From Streptomyces sp. NBC_01445 (lineage in GTDB: Bacteria; Actinomycetota; Actinomycetes; Streptomycetales; Streptomycetaceae): a stretch of DNA of 64,000 nucleotides. Each line of letters starts with the position of its first letter. The stretch's first letter is position 1. Below, piece after piece: positions 43,899 through 54,000 of this stretch. The stretch covers positions 10,137,001 to 10,201,000 of the forward strand of contig NZ_CP109485.1 in assembly GCF_035918235.1 (NCBI RefSeq), read 5' to 3'. The position numbers and the translations under genes were made by a program. The notes under the pieces are model-generated. The model had not been told where the DNA came from. It saw only the letters and a list, made by a program, of their open reading frames with translations, and did no database searches.

Positions 43899-44140
43899 CA
43901 ATGACTCTGAAGAGGTTCCTCTGGGCGGCTGCGTGCCAGCCTCCGTGCGCTCTTTGAGCCGTGACGCGTTCGCCCGCCGAGAAGCAGTCAAGCACCATCA
44001 CCGTCATCTTGTGACGAGTCGCCTGCCACTCCGACATCCGGCCCGGTGAATGCCCCGTTCGCGCTGATCGTCGTCAGCCCGCACGGCCAGACTCGCGGTC
44101 AGCTGTCAACGCATCTCGCCCCGTGCATAAGCTGCCTACG
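43899..44140. other. Non-coding or decayed stretch
   Basis: A minus-strand frame (MSEWQATRHKMTVMVLDCFS) starts well but runs into the IS256 right end; it may be the start of a gene cut by that element. No family recognised. Confidence 0.25.
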
Positions 44141-44545
44141 ATGAACAGACGGTGGAAGGCTCTCGGAAGCGCGGTGGTGACCGTCGCGGCAGGTCTCGCT
44201 GTCCGATCGTGGACTGGCGGGGACTTCGCGAAGTACGCAGGGGACGCCCTCTACACGGTGCTGGTGTGCGCCGTGGTTGTCCTGGCGGCTCCCCACCTAC
44301 GGACCGGCATCGCCGCCGGCATCGCGCTGGGATTCAGCTGGGCCGTTGAGTTCACGCAGATTGCGGGCATCCCCGCTGTCCTGCAGCCGCTCCTCGGGTC
44401 GACCTTCAACGCGCCGGACCTGTTCTGGTACGGCGTGGGGGCAGCCCTGTGCTGGTGCCTCACAGCGAAAGAGCCGAGTCACAGAAACGTGCGACGACAT
44501 TCAACGAATCCTGCAGCTACGGGAGTTCGGGTGGAAGAGCGCTGA
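44141..44545 (+). CDS. DUF2809-like membrane protein
   Basis: ATG at 44141 gives 134 residues with four hydrophobic helices (WKALGSAVVTVAAGLAV; LYTVLVCAVVVLAAP; GIAAGIALGFSWAVEFTQI; DLFWYGVGAALCWCLTA). The FSWAVEFTQ and APDLFWYGVGA motifs are typical of DUF2809/VanZ-like proteins. Role unknown. No operon partner. Confidence 0.75.
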   Translation: MNRRWKALGSAVVTVAAGLAVRSWTGGDFAKYAGDALYTVLVCAVVVLAAPHLRTGIAAGIALGFSWAVEFTQIAGIPAVLQPLLGSTFNAPDLFWYGVGAALCWCLTAKEPSHRNVRRHSTNPAATGVRVEER

Positions 44546-44813
44546 CGCCGTGAATCCGTGCTCTGTTCGAGCAGCGCCTGGCGAGGATCGTCTGCGCCTT
44601 GGGAGCAGTGATGTCCCACACCCCAACAGGACACGATTTCACCGCATCACACCAGTGCAGACGAGTTCGGCCCTCCGTGCAGGCGACTTCGGGCATTGAC
44701 GCAGGCCTCGGTGACAGAGCACCAACCACCACCTATGAAACAGCGGAGAGCGCCGACATGATCTGCGCACACAACAGGACACGGACGATTCCGGGGTGAC
44801 CGTGCACGCGAAC
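44546..44813. other. Intergenic stretch
   Basis: No gene is supported. A minus-strand frame with CDAVKSCPVGVWDITAPKAQ is protein-like but unassigned. The ATG of the kinase follows; GTG 44796 is an alternative start for it. Confidence 0.25.
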
Positions 44814-45761
44814 ATGACTATCCAAGACCGATATCAGTTGCAGCAGTTCCTCGGCGAGGGAGGCTTCGGGCAGGTCTGGAAGGCGTTGGACCGGACCCTT
44901 GACCGCGAAGTCGCCGTCAAATTCGCCACTGCCATTGCTCAGGACCCGAAAGCGGCCAACCGGTTCACTGCCGAAGCCCGGAAACTGGCCAGGCTGCATC
45001 ATCGCGGCATCGTCACCATCCACGATGCCGGAACAATCGACAACGACGGCGCCCTTGTGCCCTACCTCGTGATGGAGCTGCTGACCGGCTCCACGTGGCA
45101 GACCGCACCGGTGGACTCGGTCGTGGAAACAGGGGCAAGCCTGGCCGAGGCGCTCGCGCACATCCACGAGAAGGCGATCGTGCACCGGGACATCAAGCCC
45201 GCGAACATCATGATCTGCGCGGATGGGAACGCCGTGCTGATGGACCTCGGTATCGCCTGGGACCTCTCCACCGCAACCACAGTCACTGCGGGAAGCTTCC
45301 CTGGTACCCCTGCCTACATGGCCCCCGAACAGCTCGCCGGACACCCCGCCACCGCAGCCTCCGACGTGTACGCGCTCGGCCTGGTCCTAGTCGAAAGACT
45401 CACCGGAAGGCGCGGCCCCGCCGCGCAGCTCCCCGCCACTGACCGCAGAGCGGTCGCACCGCACCTGCTCGCCGTACTGAACCGGATGACCGCTCTGGAG
45501 CCGGACGAGCGGCCCACCGCAGCCGAATGCCACGCGCTGCTACGCAAACCCACCCCGTCGTCCATCCACGCGCCGGGGGCGTCCCCCACGAAGACCGCAG
45601 CACACCTTCGCATCCTGCCGGCTGGCATGAGCCTCGCAACGACGCTGGAGCGGTTCGGCCTTCCTGCCGCCCTGGCCGTGCTGCTGGCCACAACGATCGA
45701 ATCCCCGTTGTCCGAAGTGATCCATTACGGCTACGGCTTCCAGATATATCTCTACCTTTGA
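44814..45761 (+). pseudogene. Ser/Thr protein kinase, 5' part, cut in its membrane domain
   Basis: ATG at 44814 gives 315 residues. The kinase domain is complete: LGEGGFGQVWKALD, EVAVKFA (Lys), IVHRDIKPANIM, LMDLGIAW (DLG in place of DFG), GTPAYMAPEQLAG. After a linker comes a hydrophobic segment FGLPAALAVLLATTIESPLS and GYGFQIYLYL, then a stop in TTTGAT at the edge of the IS200/IS605 element. The membrane domain seems to continue in frame at 47684, beyond the element, so the kinase has probably lost its C-terminal helices. Confidence 0.75.
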
Positions 45762-45853
45762 TCTTGGCCAGTGCTCCGCCGTTTACGGCGGGGGGGAAGG
45801 CCATCTCAGGGCTGCTCTGACCCGCACGTTCGCACGGGTCCGCAGTGTTGTCC

Positions 45854-46285
45854 TCAGCCGGTGGGGCGCTGCTGGTTTTCGATGTACTGCTTGACGACGG
45901 TCAGCGGTGCGCCGCCGCAGGATCCGGCGAAGTAGGAGCCGGACCAGAAGTGTCCGCCCCACAGGTAGCGGCGGACGTGGCTGTCGTATTCCTGGCGAAG
46001 CCTGCGGGAGCTGACGCCCTTGAGGGAGTTGACCAGTTTGGAGAGCTGGACCTTGGGCGGATAGTGCACAAGCAGATGCACATGGTCCTGCTCGCCGTTG
46101 AACTGCTTGAGTTCGGCCTCGAAGTCGGTGCAGACGTCGCGCATGATCTCCTCGGTGCGCGTCAGCATGGCGTCGGTGAGTGCCTTACGCCGATACTTGG
46201 TGACGAATACCAAGTGGACATGCAGGTTGTAGACGACGTGACGGCCGGTGCGTACGTCAGGATTCGGGTTCCATCGTGGTGACAT
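45854..46285 (-). CDS. tnpA: IS200-type Y1 HUH transposase
   Basis: The 143-residue product is of normal length. It has NLHVHLVFVTKYRRKAL, the HUH motif HVH at 68-70 in QDHVHLLVHYPP, and the catalytic Tyr134 in VVKQYIENQ. These carry out single-strand peel-and-paste transposition. The gene starts 27 bp from tnpB in the opposite direction. Confidence 0.93.
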   Translation of the reverse strand: MSPRWNPNPDVRTGRHVVYNLHVHLVFVTKYRRKALTDAMLTRTEEIMRDVCTDFEAELKQFNGEQDHVHLLVHYPPKVQLSKLVNSLKGVSSRRLRQEYDSHVRRYLWGGHFWSGSYFAGSCGGAPLTVVKQYIENQQRPTG

Positions 46286-46302
46286 AAGCCAACTGTAGTA
46301 GG

Positions 46303-47631
46303 GTGATTGTCATGGACGAACTCGTGTGGGAGAAGCGGCAGTTGGGGCATCGCGCCCGGCTGGCGCTGACGCCTGCACAGGTCCGACTCATGGATGACCA
46401 GGCGCACGCGGCACGCGCGATGTGGAATCAGCTCCACGACCTGTGGCGGATGACGCCGAAGTGTCAGCGTGCTCTGACGCGCATGGATCAGACGCTGCGG
46501 CAGGCCCGCAAGGAGATCGACTGGTACGCGGTGCTGCCCGCGCAGGCCGCGCAGGCGGTCCTCAAGACGTACTTCCAGGCGTGGCGGAACTGCTGGGACG
46601 GGCGTGCGGACGCACCGAACTTCAAGGCCCGCTTCCGCACCGTCATGTCCGTGGACATCCCGCAGGGCCGGGATCTGCAGATCAAGCGAGTACACCGACG
46701 GTGGGGCCTGGTCAACATCCCCAAGGTGGGCCGCGTCCGCTTCCGCTGGACCAAGGACCTCCCCGTCGGCAAGCACGCCAACAAGGAGAACCGGATCACC
46801 GGGGCACGGCTGGTCAAAGACGGACTCGGCTGGCACATCGCCTTCCGTATCCAGACCCTTGAGCCCAAGCCGGAGCCCCACCAGGGTCCCGAGGTCGGTA
46901 TCGACGCCGGGGTGAACCTGCCCCTTGCGCTGTCCGACGGCAGCCACCAGGACCACGACCGGCCGCCCCGGCTCCCGGACGGCACCGCCGACCGGGACAA
47001 GTGGCTGAACCCGGATGAGAAGGCCAGACTGCTTCGCCTGGAACAGCGGGCCGCGCACCGCAAGAGCTTCCGCAAGCCGAAAGAGCGCAGCTCCAACCGG
47101 CTGCACGCCACCTACGACCAGATCAAGCAGCTCCGCGCAAGAGCCACGCGCCGAGCAATCGACTGGCAGCACAAGACCACCACCGCCATCGCCAAGCAGT
47201 ACGGCACGGTCGTGGTGGAGCAGTTGCAGATCACGAACATGGTCAAGTCCGCCAAGGGAACCATCGAGAACCCGGGGAAGAACGTCGCGCAGAAGTCCGG
47301 CCTGAACCGTTCCATCAGCCAAGAGGCGTGGGGCCGCACCGTGACACTGCTGACGTACAAAACCGCCCGAAACGGCGGAACCCTGGTCAAGGTCCCCGCC
47401 CCGAACACCTCCCTGCGCTGCTCCGCGTGCGGATTCATCACGCCCGGCAGCCGCGAAGACCAGGCCACGTTCGTATGCAAGAACCCGGACTGCGGATGGT
47501 CGGCGAATGCCGACTGGAACGCGGCCCGGAACGTCTTGCACCTGTACCGGATCGGCCTCGTGACGATCCCGGCTGCCGGGAGGGCAGTCGTCAGGCGCAC
47601 CCGTGGCGTCAAGCCCGCTGCCGCAAGGTAA
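46303..47631 (+). CDS. tnpB: TnpB RNA-guided nuclease (IS605 family)
   Basis: GTG 46303 or ATG 46312 gives about 440 residues. The RuvC catalytic residues are all present: Asp201 in VGIDAGVNLPLAL, Glu306 in VVVEQLQITNM and Asp404 in ANADWNAARNVL. The zinc ribbon has Cys373, 376, 392 and 397 (CSACG, CKNPDCG). The N-terminal HTH/WED part is complete. TnpB proteins use an omega-RNA from the transposon right end to cut DNA at the empty donor site and help retain the element. Confidence 0.93.
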   Translation: MIVMDELVWEKRQLGHRARLALTPAQVRLMDDQAHAARAMWNQLHDLWRMTPKCQRALTRMDQTLRQARKEIDWYAVLPAQAAQAVLKTYFQAWRNCWDGRADAPNFKARFRTVMSVDIPQGRDLQIKRVHRRWGLVNIPKVGRVRFRWTKDLPVGKHANKENRITGARLVKDGLGWHIAFRIQTLEPKPEPHQGPEVGIDAGVNLPLALSDGSHQDHDRPPRLPDGTADRDKWLNPDEKARLLRLEQRAAHRKSFRKPKERSSNRLHATYDQIKQLRARATRRAIDWQHKTTTAIAKQYGTVVVEQLQITNMVKSAKGTIENPGKNVAQKSGLNRSISQEAWGRTVTLLTYKTARNGGTLVKVPAPNTSLRCSACGFITPGSREDQATFVCKNPDCGWSANADWNAARNVLHLYRIGLVTIPAAGRAVVRRTRGVKPAAAR

Positions 47632-47677
47632 GCAGGAATCTCCTTCCTGAGCCTGCGAAGGGAGGAGAGCACTTCAA
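47530..47677 (+). ncRNA. Predicted omega-RNA scaffold of TnpB
   Basis: By analogy with known IS605 elements the guide RNA overlaps the 3' end of tnpB and runs to the element edge. Here the GC-rich end of tnpB, the stem CTCCTTC/GAAGGGAG and the terminal CACTTCAA fit that layout. The guide would then begin with GCCCTTGTGGTCCTCATC from the flank. Inferred from position and structure only; the 5' end is a guess. Confidence 0.5.
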
Positions 47678-47893
47678 GCCCTTGTGGTCCTCATCGTGTT
47701 GACGGCGGCGCTCACACCGCGCTCCAGAGGCCTGACACGCGGGACAGGCTACGTGGCCGTGGTGCTCGGCGCTGTCGGTGTCAACTTCATTCGGCCCGAC
47801 AACCTGCCGCCCTTCTACCTGGCGACTGCCCTGATCATCGCGGCGTACTGCTTCCGCGAGATCAAGTCCCGCCGGCGGTCGGCGGGCGAATGA
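47678..47893 (+). pseudogene. 3' membrane part of the split kinase gene
   Basis: Open from 47678, it encodes LVVLIVLTAALTPRSRG, then TGYVAVVLGAVGVNFIRP and LATALIIAAYCFREIKSRRR with a TGA at 47891. These make two to three membrane helices with a basic end. Joining CTT at 45756-45758 to GTG at 47684 gives GFQIYLYL-VVLIVLTAAL, one continuous helix in frame. No start or ribosome binding site of its own is seen apart from GTG 47684. Confidence 0.55.
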
Positions 47894-48396
47894 GTTCAGC
47901 GACCCTGCACCGCTGCGGCTGGCTGCTCGGCGGTGTCCGAGCGGGCGGCGAGGCACGGCCGCGGACAGCAGGTTGAAGGACCCTATCCGGACTCTAATCA
48001 GGGGCCAGCCGAAGCACGGCAGCCACCCGGTGCCGCTCCTCGCGCCTGCTGTATCCACGGCGTGAATCCTGCGTAGCGTGCGTGACTGGATCGCCGAGTA
48101 CAGCGAGGCGCCGTCGGTCCGCGAACTCACTGCGGCCGTTGGCGTCTCGTCCCAGAGGCCGGCGAGTTCTGACTCCTTGGCGAGCACTCGGTCGAGTGCC
48201 TCGACAACATTTGTGCGGGCGACACCTGCCCGGCGCCTTCCTCATAGGGGCCCACATCAAGAAGCGGCCGTTGGTCTTCACGTAGTAGAGGGCGTCGTAG
48301 CCGAAGGTGCAGGCGAGCATCGCGATGTCGGACCCCGAGGTCATAGTGGCAGCGGTGCAGAAGGTCACCGACGTGCTCTTCGATGGCGCGACCTAC
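47894..48396. other. Region with unassigned coding-like scraps
   Basis: On the minus strand, 48110-48230 reads NVVEALDRVLAKESELAGLW and DGASLYSAIQSRTLRR; 48275-48368 in another frame reads DIAMLACTFGYDALYYVKTN. Both look like real protein text, perhaps parts of one broken gene that followed the phosphatase gene. No family recognised. Confidence 0.3.
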
Positions 48397-49518
48397 TCAA
48401 CGGAAAGGCGACCGCCGGATGGACAGGATCGCGACGTCGTCGTGCTGACCTCGTTCCCCGGCGAACGCGCTCGCGTCGTCAAAGAGGGCGTGTGGGAGGT
48501 CGGTGGGGGAGAGGGACACCCGCTCGGTGAGGCGTTCGGTGACGGGGTAGAACGTGCCGTCGGCGCCGCGGGTCTCGGTGAGCCCGTCGGTGGTCAGCAG
48601 CAGCGTTGCCCCGGCTGGGAAGGTGAACCGGTCGATGGTCACTGGTTCGGTGGCGAGTTCCGCGAGACCGAGGGGAACGCCGGAGTCGAGGGCGGGCGTG
48701 CTGATGGTGGCGTTGTGCAGCAAGTGGGGTGCGATGTGTCCGCAGTTGATGACTTGTACCTCATCGTGCGTGTCGATGTTGAGGATGAGCGCGGTGACGA
48801 ACCGTTCGTCGTCGCCGCTCTGCGCGGCGTAGGAGTTGTGCCGTACAACAGAGGCATCGAGTGCGTCGACGAGCGCGGTCAGGGTCGTCTCCCGGTGGGC
48901 CGCTTCCCGGAATGCGCCGATGACCGCGAACGCGGCACCGACCGCGGGCAGGCCCTTGCCCTGGACATCGCCGATCAGAACCCGGGTTCCCCAGGGAGAC
49001 TCGACGACGTCGTAGATGTCGCCGCCGACGAGCCGGTCCTCCTGTACGGGCTCGTACGCGCCGTCGACCAGGACGTCGTCGGTGAGCAGAGGCAGCGGGC
49101 GCAGGATGTGGCGCTGCATTGCCACAGCGGTGGAGCGCAGCCGCAGCATCTGGTCCTCGCGGCGGATACGGCGGTGGCAGGCGTAGACGGAACTCGCGCC
49201 CAGGGCGAGGGTGAGCAGCATCATGAGGCTCCTGTCGAGCCACGACCGCCCGTCACCGTGCCGGAGCAGCACGATGACGACGACCACCAGCGCGATCCAC
49301 GCAGCCACGAACTTCGTCTGGCGCACGCTGCACAGCGCGGACGCAGCCGCCGGCAGGAATACAAGGAGCCCGAGAAGCCACACCGGGGACTCGGACAGGG
49401 CACCGAGGAGCAGCATCAGGAAGGTCATCGACGCGACGCCGATCACCACCTCGACGTTGCGCGGTGGTTCGATACTCTCGAAGGGTCGCGCGAAACGCTT
49501 CGGGTGCTTTTGCGGCAC
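48397..49518 (-). CDS. Membrane-bound SpoIIE/PP2C phosphatase
   Basis: GTG at 49518 has GGGAGG 5 bp upstream and gives 373 residues. Four N-terminal helices (VVIGVASMTFLMLLLGAL; WLLGLLVFLPAAASALC; FVAAWIALVVVVIVLL; SLMMLLTLALGASSVY) anchor a SpoIIE domain with LVGGDIYDVVESPWG, LIGDVQGKGLPAVGA, LLLTTDGLTETRGAD and ERGQHDDVAILSI; the metal-binding Asp residues are intact. It would dephosphorylate an anti-sigma antagonist. No anti-sigma gene is adjacent. It is divergent from the regulator at 49813. Confidence 0.88.
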   Translation of the reverse strand: MPQKHPKRFARPFESIEPPRNVEVVIGVASMTFLMLLLGALSESPVWLLGLLVFLPAAASALCSVRQTKFVAAWIALVVVVIVLLRHGDGRSWLDRSLMMLLTLALGASSVYACHRRIRREDQMLRLRSTAVAMQRHILRPLPLLTDDVLVDGAYEPVQEDRLVGGDIYDVVESPWGTRVLIGDVQGKGLPAVGAAFAVIGAFREAAHRETTLTALVDALDASVVRHNSYAAQSGDDERFVTALILNIDTHDEVQVINCGHIAPHLLHNATISTPALDSGVPLGLAELATEPVTIDRFTFPAGATLLLTTDGLTETRGADGTFYPVTERLTERVSLSPTDLPHALFDDASAFAGERGQHDDVAILSIRRSPFR

Positions 49519-49703
49519 GGAACCTCCCGGGCAGGTGGTGTACTCCCCGTACGTTAGGCAGGCCCGGACGTGGGTGAGCCGCGCCCCGCCGGTCGATGCC
49601 TTCGTGCGGTGACCGGCGTGACCCGGGATCCGAGTCGGGGTGAGCGGGCCATGCGAGGCACACCGCTGGGCCGGGTGACTCAGATGCGTCCACAACAGGC
49701 ACC

Positions 49704-49735
49704 GGACAATGGCGACTTCCTGACAGTGGGATAAT
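49704..49735 (+). promoter_or_regulatory. Possible promoter of the TrmB/LuxR-type regulator
   Basis: GGACAAT at 49704 and GATAAT at 49730 resemble -35 and -10 boxes with a 19-bp spacer, 78 bp upstream of ATG 49813. The -10 match is good, the spacing long. Confidence 0.3.
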
Positions 49736-49812
49736 GTCCGGCCGCGAAGAATCTGCTCGGTCCACCCGAGCCGAGCCAAGGCCAGACACGGCGGCCGCCG
49801 AGGGGGAGCTTG

Positions 49813-50841
49813 ATGCTGCAGGCATTGGGATTGGGCCCGGACGAAGAGGCCGTCTACACCGCACTTCTGGCCCGTCCGACTGCCTCCGCGCAGGAACTCG
49901 TCCGGCAGACCGGACTTGAGAAGGCCGAGACCACCCGCATCCTGCTCGACCTGACGACACGTGGTCTGGTCGCGGTCACCACCGAGGCCGGGAGCGGGGT
50001 GTCCGACCCGGCCGAGTGTGTGTCCGGCAGCCGGCCCGCCCGCTACCGGCTCACACCACCCTCGGTGGCCCTGGCTCCGATTCTCGTCGAGCAGCGCAAC
50101 GCACTGCACCGCGCCGAGACGGCGTTCTCGATGCTGACCGAGCAGTACCGCAGTACCGCCGCGCACCCCGCGGGCAGCGTCGTGGAGGTGGTCGTCGGCG
50201 TGGAGCAGGTGGCGCACCGGTTCCACCAACTGCAGCGCGGCGCCCAGCGGGAGTTGCTCGTCTTCCTCGTCGGCGCTCCCACCGCGGTGCCACGCGACGA
50301 CGCCGACGTGTCGGAGAGTTCCGCCCTGGACCGCGGAGTCGACTTCCGTGTTGTTGCTGCCAAGGACTATCTCGACGGCCCCGACATGGCGCGGGACGTG
50401 AAGGCCGGGATCGCTGCGGGCCTCGAGGTTCGCCTTGCCGACTCGTTGCCGCTGAAGATGGTCGTGTCGGACCGGGAGCGTGCCATGGTGCCACTCGACA
50501 TGACGGACGCTGGCGGTGAGCCGAGCGCCATCGTGGTGCACCGCAGCGGTCTGCTGACGGCCCTGGTCCATCTCTTCGAGAGGGAATGGGCCGAGGCCCG
50601 GCCTCTGTACGCCACCACCACGGGTGTGCGGGCGCAGCCGACAACCGATCAGCAGCCGACCGAGGGGGAACTGGAGGTGCTTGCCCTCCTGCTGGCAGGG
50701 ATCTCCGACCGGCGTGCGGCCTCCCAACTCGGCCTTTCCATACGCACCGTGGAGCGACGGACACGCCGTCTCATGGACCTTGCAGGAGCGGACTCGCGCC
50801 TGCAACTGGGGTGGCACGCGGCACGTGCGGGCTGGCTCTGA
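49813..50841 (+). CDS. Transcriptional regulator with TrmB-like N-domain and LuxR HTH
   Basis: ATG at 49813 has GGGGGAG upstream and gives 342 residues. The N-terminus (MLQALGLGPDEEAVYTALLA, then ASAQELVRQTGLEKAETTRI) is a TrmB winged helix; the middle resembles a PLD-like sensor; the C-terminal GELEVLALLLAGISDRRAAS and SIRTVERRTRRLM form a LuxR HTH. Such regulators usually sit beside secreted subtilases, as here, and probably control the S8 gene that starts 240 bp downstream. Confidence 0.85.
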   Translation: MLQALGLGPDEEAVYTALLARPTASAQELVRQTGLEKAETTRILLDLTTRGLVAVTTEAGSGVSDPAECVSGSRPARYRLTPPSVALAPILVEQRNALHRAETAFSMLTEQYRSTAAHPAGSVVEVVVGVEQVAHRFHQLQRGAQRELLVFLVGAPTAVPRDDADVSESSALDRGVDFRVVAAKDYLDGPDMARDVKAGIAAGLEVRLADSLPLKMVVSDRERAMVPLDMTDAGGEPSAIVVHRSGLLTALVHLFEREWAEARPLYATTTGVRAQPTTDQQPTEGELEVLALLLAGISDRRAASQLGLSIRTVERRTRRLMDLAGADSRLQLGWHAARAGWL

Positions 50842-51080
50842 CGCCCTGACCGGTCCTGAGCGCCTCGTCGAGGTCGACGACCTCGACGACCTCGATCCGG
50901 CCGAGGATGCAGCGTGTGGCCCAGGTTGTTTCCACCGAGCTGAGGAACCCGGAGATGTGACCGTGTGTCGGAAAACCGACATGCGGGAAACCCGTCACGC
51001 GCGGCATCACTCCACGATCTGGATGTCTGCCAGGCTGCAGCGGCAGCACGGCATGTTCACGGTTTCGAGTGGGGAGATCC

Positions 51081-54000
51081 ATGCGCTCCATAACGCGTAT
51101 AGCCATGGGCGCGGCTACCGCCGCCGCCCTGGCCGTCACGGCGGTCGCGCCTTCCGGGGCGGCGGATACCCCGCCTGACGGTGCCTCGGGGAAAAGACCC
51201 GTCATCGGCAGCGGGGCCAGGGCGACGGGCGGCAAGCAGACGACGGTCACGCTCGTCACTGGCGACAAGGTGGTGGTGACCACCGACAGGTCGGGTCACA
51301 GCTCCGCGGCCGTGCTGCCCCGCGAGGACGGCACGCAGCCGATGGTGCAGACGTACCAGCTGGGCAAGGACCTCTACGTCTACCCCGAGGGTGTCTCCGA
51401 GGCGATCGCCGAGGGCAAGGTCGACGAGCAGCTGTTCAACGTCACCGGGCTCATCCGCCAGGGATACGACGACGCGCACACCGACTCGCTGCCGCTCATC
51501 GCCACCTACCGGAACAGTGTGGACGTCGCGAAGAGCGCGCCGGCGGCCCCTCGTGGTTCTGAGCGGGGCCTGAGCCTCCCGGCGGTGGACGGTGTCGCGC
51601 TCAAGGCGGGCAAGGACACCGCCGCCACGTTCTGGCGGGACATCACCGACGCCCGCTCACGTGCTGCCTCCCCGCTGAAGAAGCTGTGGCTGGACGGCAA
51701 GGCCGAGGCCACGCTGGACCGTTCCACCGCGCAGGTGCACGCGCCGGAGGCCTGGGCAGCCGGCTATGACGGCAAGGGCACCAAGGTCGCCGTGCTGGAC
51801 ACCGGCGTGGACGCCGAGCACCCGGACCTGGTGAGCCGGGTCGCCGCGTCCAAGAACTTCACGGACTCCAAGACCACCGACGACAGGGTGGGCCACGGCA
51901 CCCACACCGCCTCCACGGCCGGCGGGTCCGGAGCAGCCAGTGGCGGCCGCAAGAAGGGCGTCGCCCCCGGTACCTCCCTGCTCATCGGCAAGGTCCTCAA
52001 CGACCAGGGCTACGGCCAGGACTCCTGGATCATCGCCGGTATGCAGTGGGCCGTCGACCAGCAGGCCGACGTCGTCTCCATGAGCCTGGGCAACCCCACG
52101 ATCCGCGACTGCGCCGACCCGATGGCCCAGGCCACGCAGCAGCTCTCGCAGAACACCCACACCCTGTTCGTCGTCGCCGCCGGCAACGCCGGTTCGGCCA
52201 CCGAGACCGTCTCCTCGCCCGGCTGCGTGCCCGGCGTGCTCACCGTCGGCGCCGTCGACCGTGACGACACCACCGCGTCGTTCTCCAGCCGCGGACCCGT
52301 GGCCGTCACCCACACCCTCAAGCCCGAGATCGCCGCTCCCGGCGTCGACATCTCGGCCGCCAGCGCGGGCGGCCGCGGCGTCTACGCCTACCGCACGATG
52401 TCCGGCACCTCCATGGCCACCCCGCATGTCGCGGGCGCCGCAGCCGTCGTCCGCCAGGCCCACCCGGACTGGACCGCGCAGCAGATCAAGGCCGCCCTGG
52501 TTTCCTCCGCCCGCACCGGAGGCAAGGTCGCCGGCGCCGACCAGACCGGCGGTGGCGTCCTTGACGTGTTCGACGCGGTGAACCAGAAGGTGCTCTCCGC
52601 GCCCGCCGTCCAGGCCGGCAGCTACAACTGGCCGCAGGACGCCTCGGACCGCACCACCGTGCAGGTGCCCTTCACCAACACCGGCAAGAGCGACCTCACC
52701 CTGAGCCTGAAGGTCAGCGGTGTGCACGGCAACGACGGCAGCGATGTCCGCTCCGGCATCCTCAAGCCGGCGGAGAACAAGGTGAAGGTCCCCGCGGGCG
52801 CCACCGCTCAGGTGCCGCTGCGGATCGACCCCACCGCCCGTCTGACGGACGCCCAGTACGGTGCGGTCACCGGCAGGATCCTCGCCACCGGCGGCGATGT
52901 GCACGTCTCCGTGCCCGTCACGCTCTACGTCCAGCCAGAGACGATCACCCTTCGGGTCAAGGTCATCGACCGCAACGGCAAGCCCGCGGCCGGCCCCTCC
53001 TCACTGGACCTGGTCAGCCTCGACACTGACAAGGGTGAACGACGCAGCAACAACGGCGCGACCGACCAGACGTACAGCGTGCGCCCGGGCGACTACTCCC
53101 TCAGCAGCTTCGTGGGGAGCTACGACGCGGACAACGCGCCCGAGTCGGTCAGCTACCTTGCGAATCCGCAGCTGCGGCTCACCCATGACACCACCGTCGT
53201 CCTCGACGCCCGCAAGGCCCACCAGGTGAGCGTGCGTACGGACCGTCCCTCGGCGGTGACCAATACGACGCTCAGCTACGCCCGCACGTGGGACGACACC
53301 TGGCAGATATCCGGATCGATCATGGCCGGCAGCACCGTCCAGAAGTTCTACGCAGACATCGACGGACGTGCCGGGAACGGCACCTTCGAATTCCGGCCCA
53401 CCTGGCGTGCGACCGGCTCCGAGGACGGCTCGCCCTACGTCTACAACCTGTCGTTCCCGACCCGGGGTCCGCTGCACTCCGACCAGGTCTACAAGCCCAA
53501 GGACTCCAAGCTGGCCCAGGTCACCGAAACGTGGCACGCCATGGGTAAGGAGGCCGACTACATCGATGCGATGTTCGTCCGCCCCGCCGGAAGCAGCGAC
53601 GCCTACCTCCCCGTGAGCCCGTTCGGCTCGGTCCACGTGCCCGGCACCCGCACCGCCTACTACACGACCGGCGACGACGCCTGGTACCACGGCGCGATGA
53701 CCAGCTTCCCCTTCGCCGCGTTCATGGGCGACCAGGAGCGCACCTACCGTGCCGGAGAGCGGCGCGCCGAGAAGTGGTACGGCGGTGCCCTGCGGCCTGC
53801 CGCGCCGCGCGACGCCGACGGCAAGCTGATGCTGGCCGCCGAGCGGCAGGGCGATCTGATCGGCTTCCAGAACGCGCTCTGGGTCGACGGATCGGGCGAC
53901 CACTGGTCCTACGGCGGGTCGTTCGGCGACCTCGGCAATCTGGTGCTGAAGCGCAACGGTGAGCGGATCGCCGAAAGCACCTACCCGTACGACGTGTTCA

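Larger units (their letters stand above)
45763..47677. mobile_element. IS200/IS605-family transposon with tnpA and tnpB
   Basis: The element has divergent tnpA (minus) and tnpB (plus) genes and subterminal hairpins at both ends instead of inverted repeats: CCGCCG-TTTA-CGGCGG at 45776-45791 on the left, and a stem in CTCCTTC...GAAGGGAG at about 47640-47665 on the right. The left flank reads TTTGAT (45757-45762), like the TTGAT target of related elements. The right end is placed after CTTCAA at 47677. Both genes look intact. Edges could shift by a few bases. Confidence 0.8.

Noticed and set aside
46162..47541. Minus-strand ORF of 459 residues over tnpB
   Set aside because: Antisense of a complete tnpB gene with all catalytic residues.
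49519..50982. Upstream extension of the SpoIIE phosphatase frame to 861 residues
   Set aside because: The upstream part is antisense to the TrmB/LuxR-type regulator and has no membrane or domain pattern; GTG 49518 has a strong ribosome binding site.
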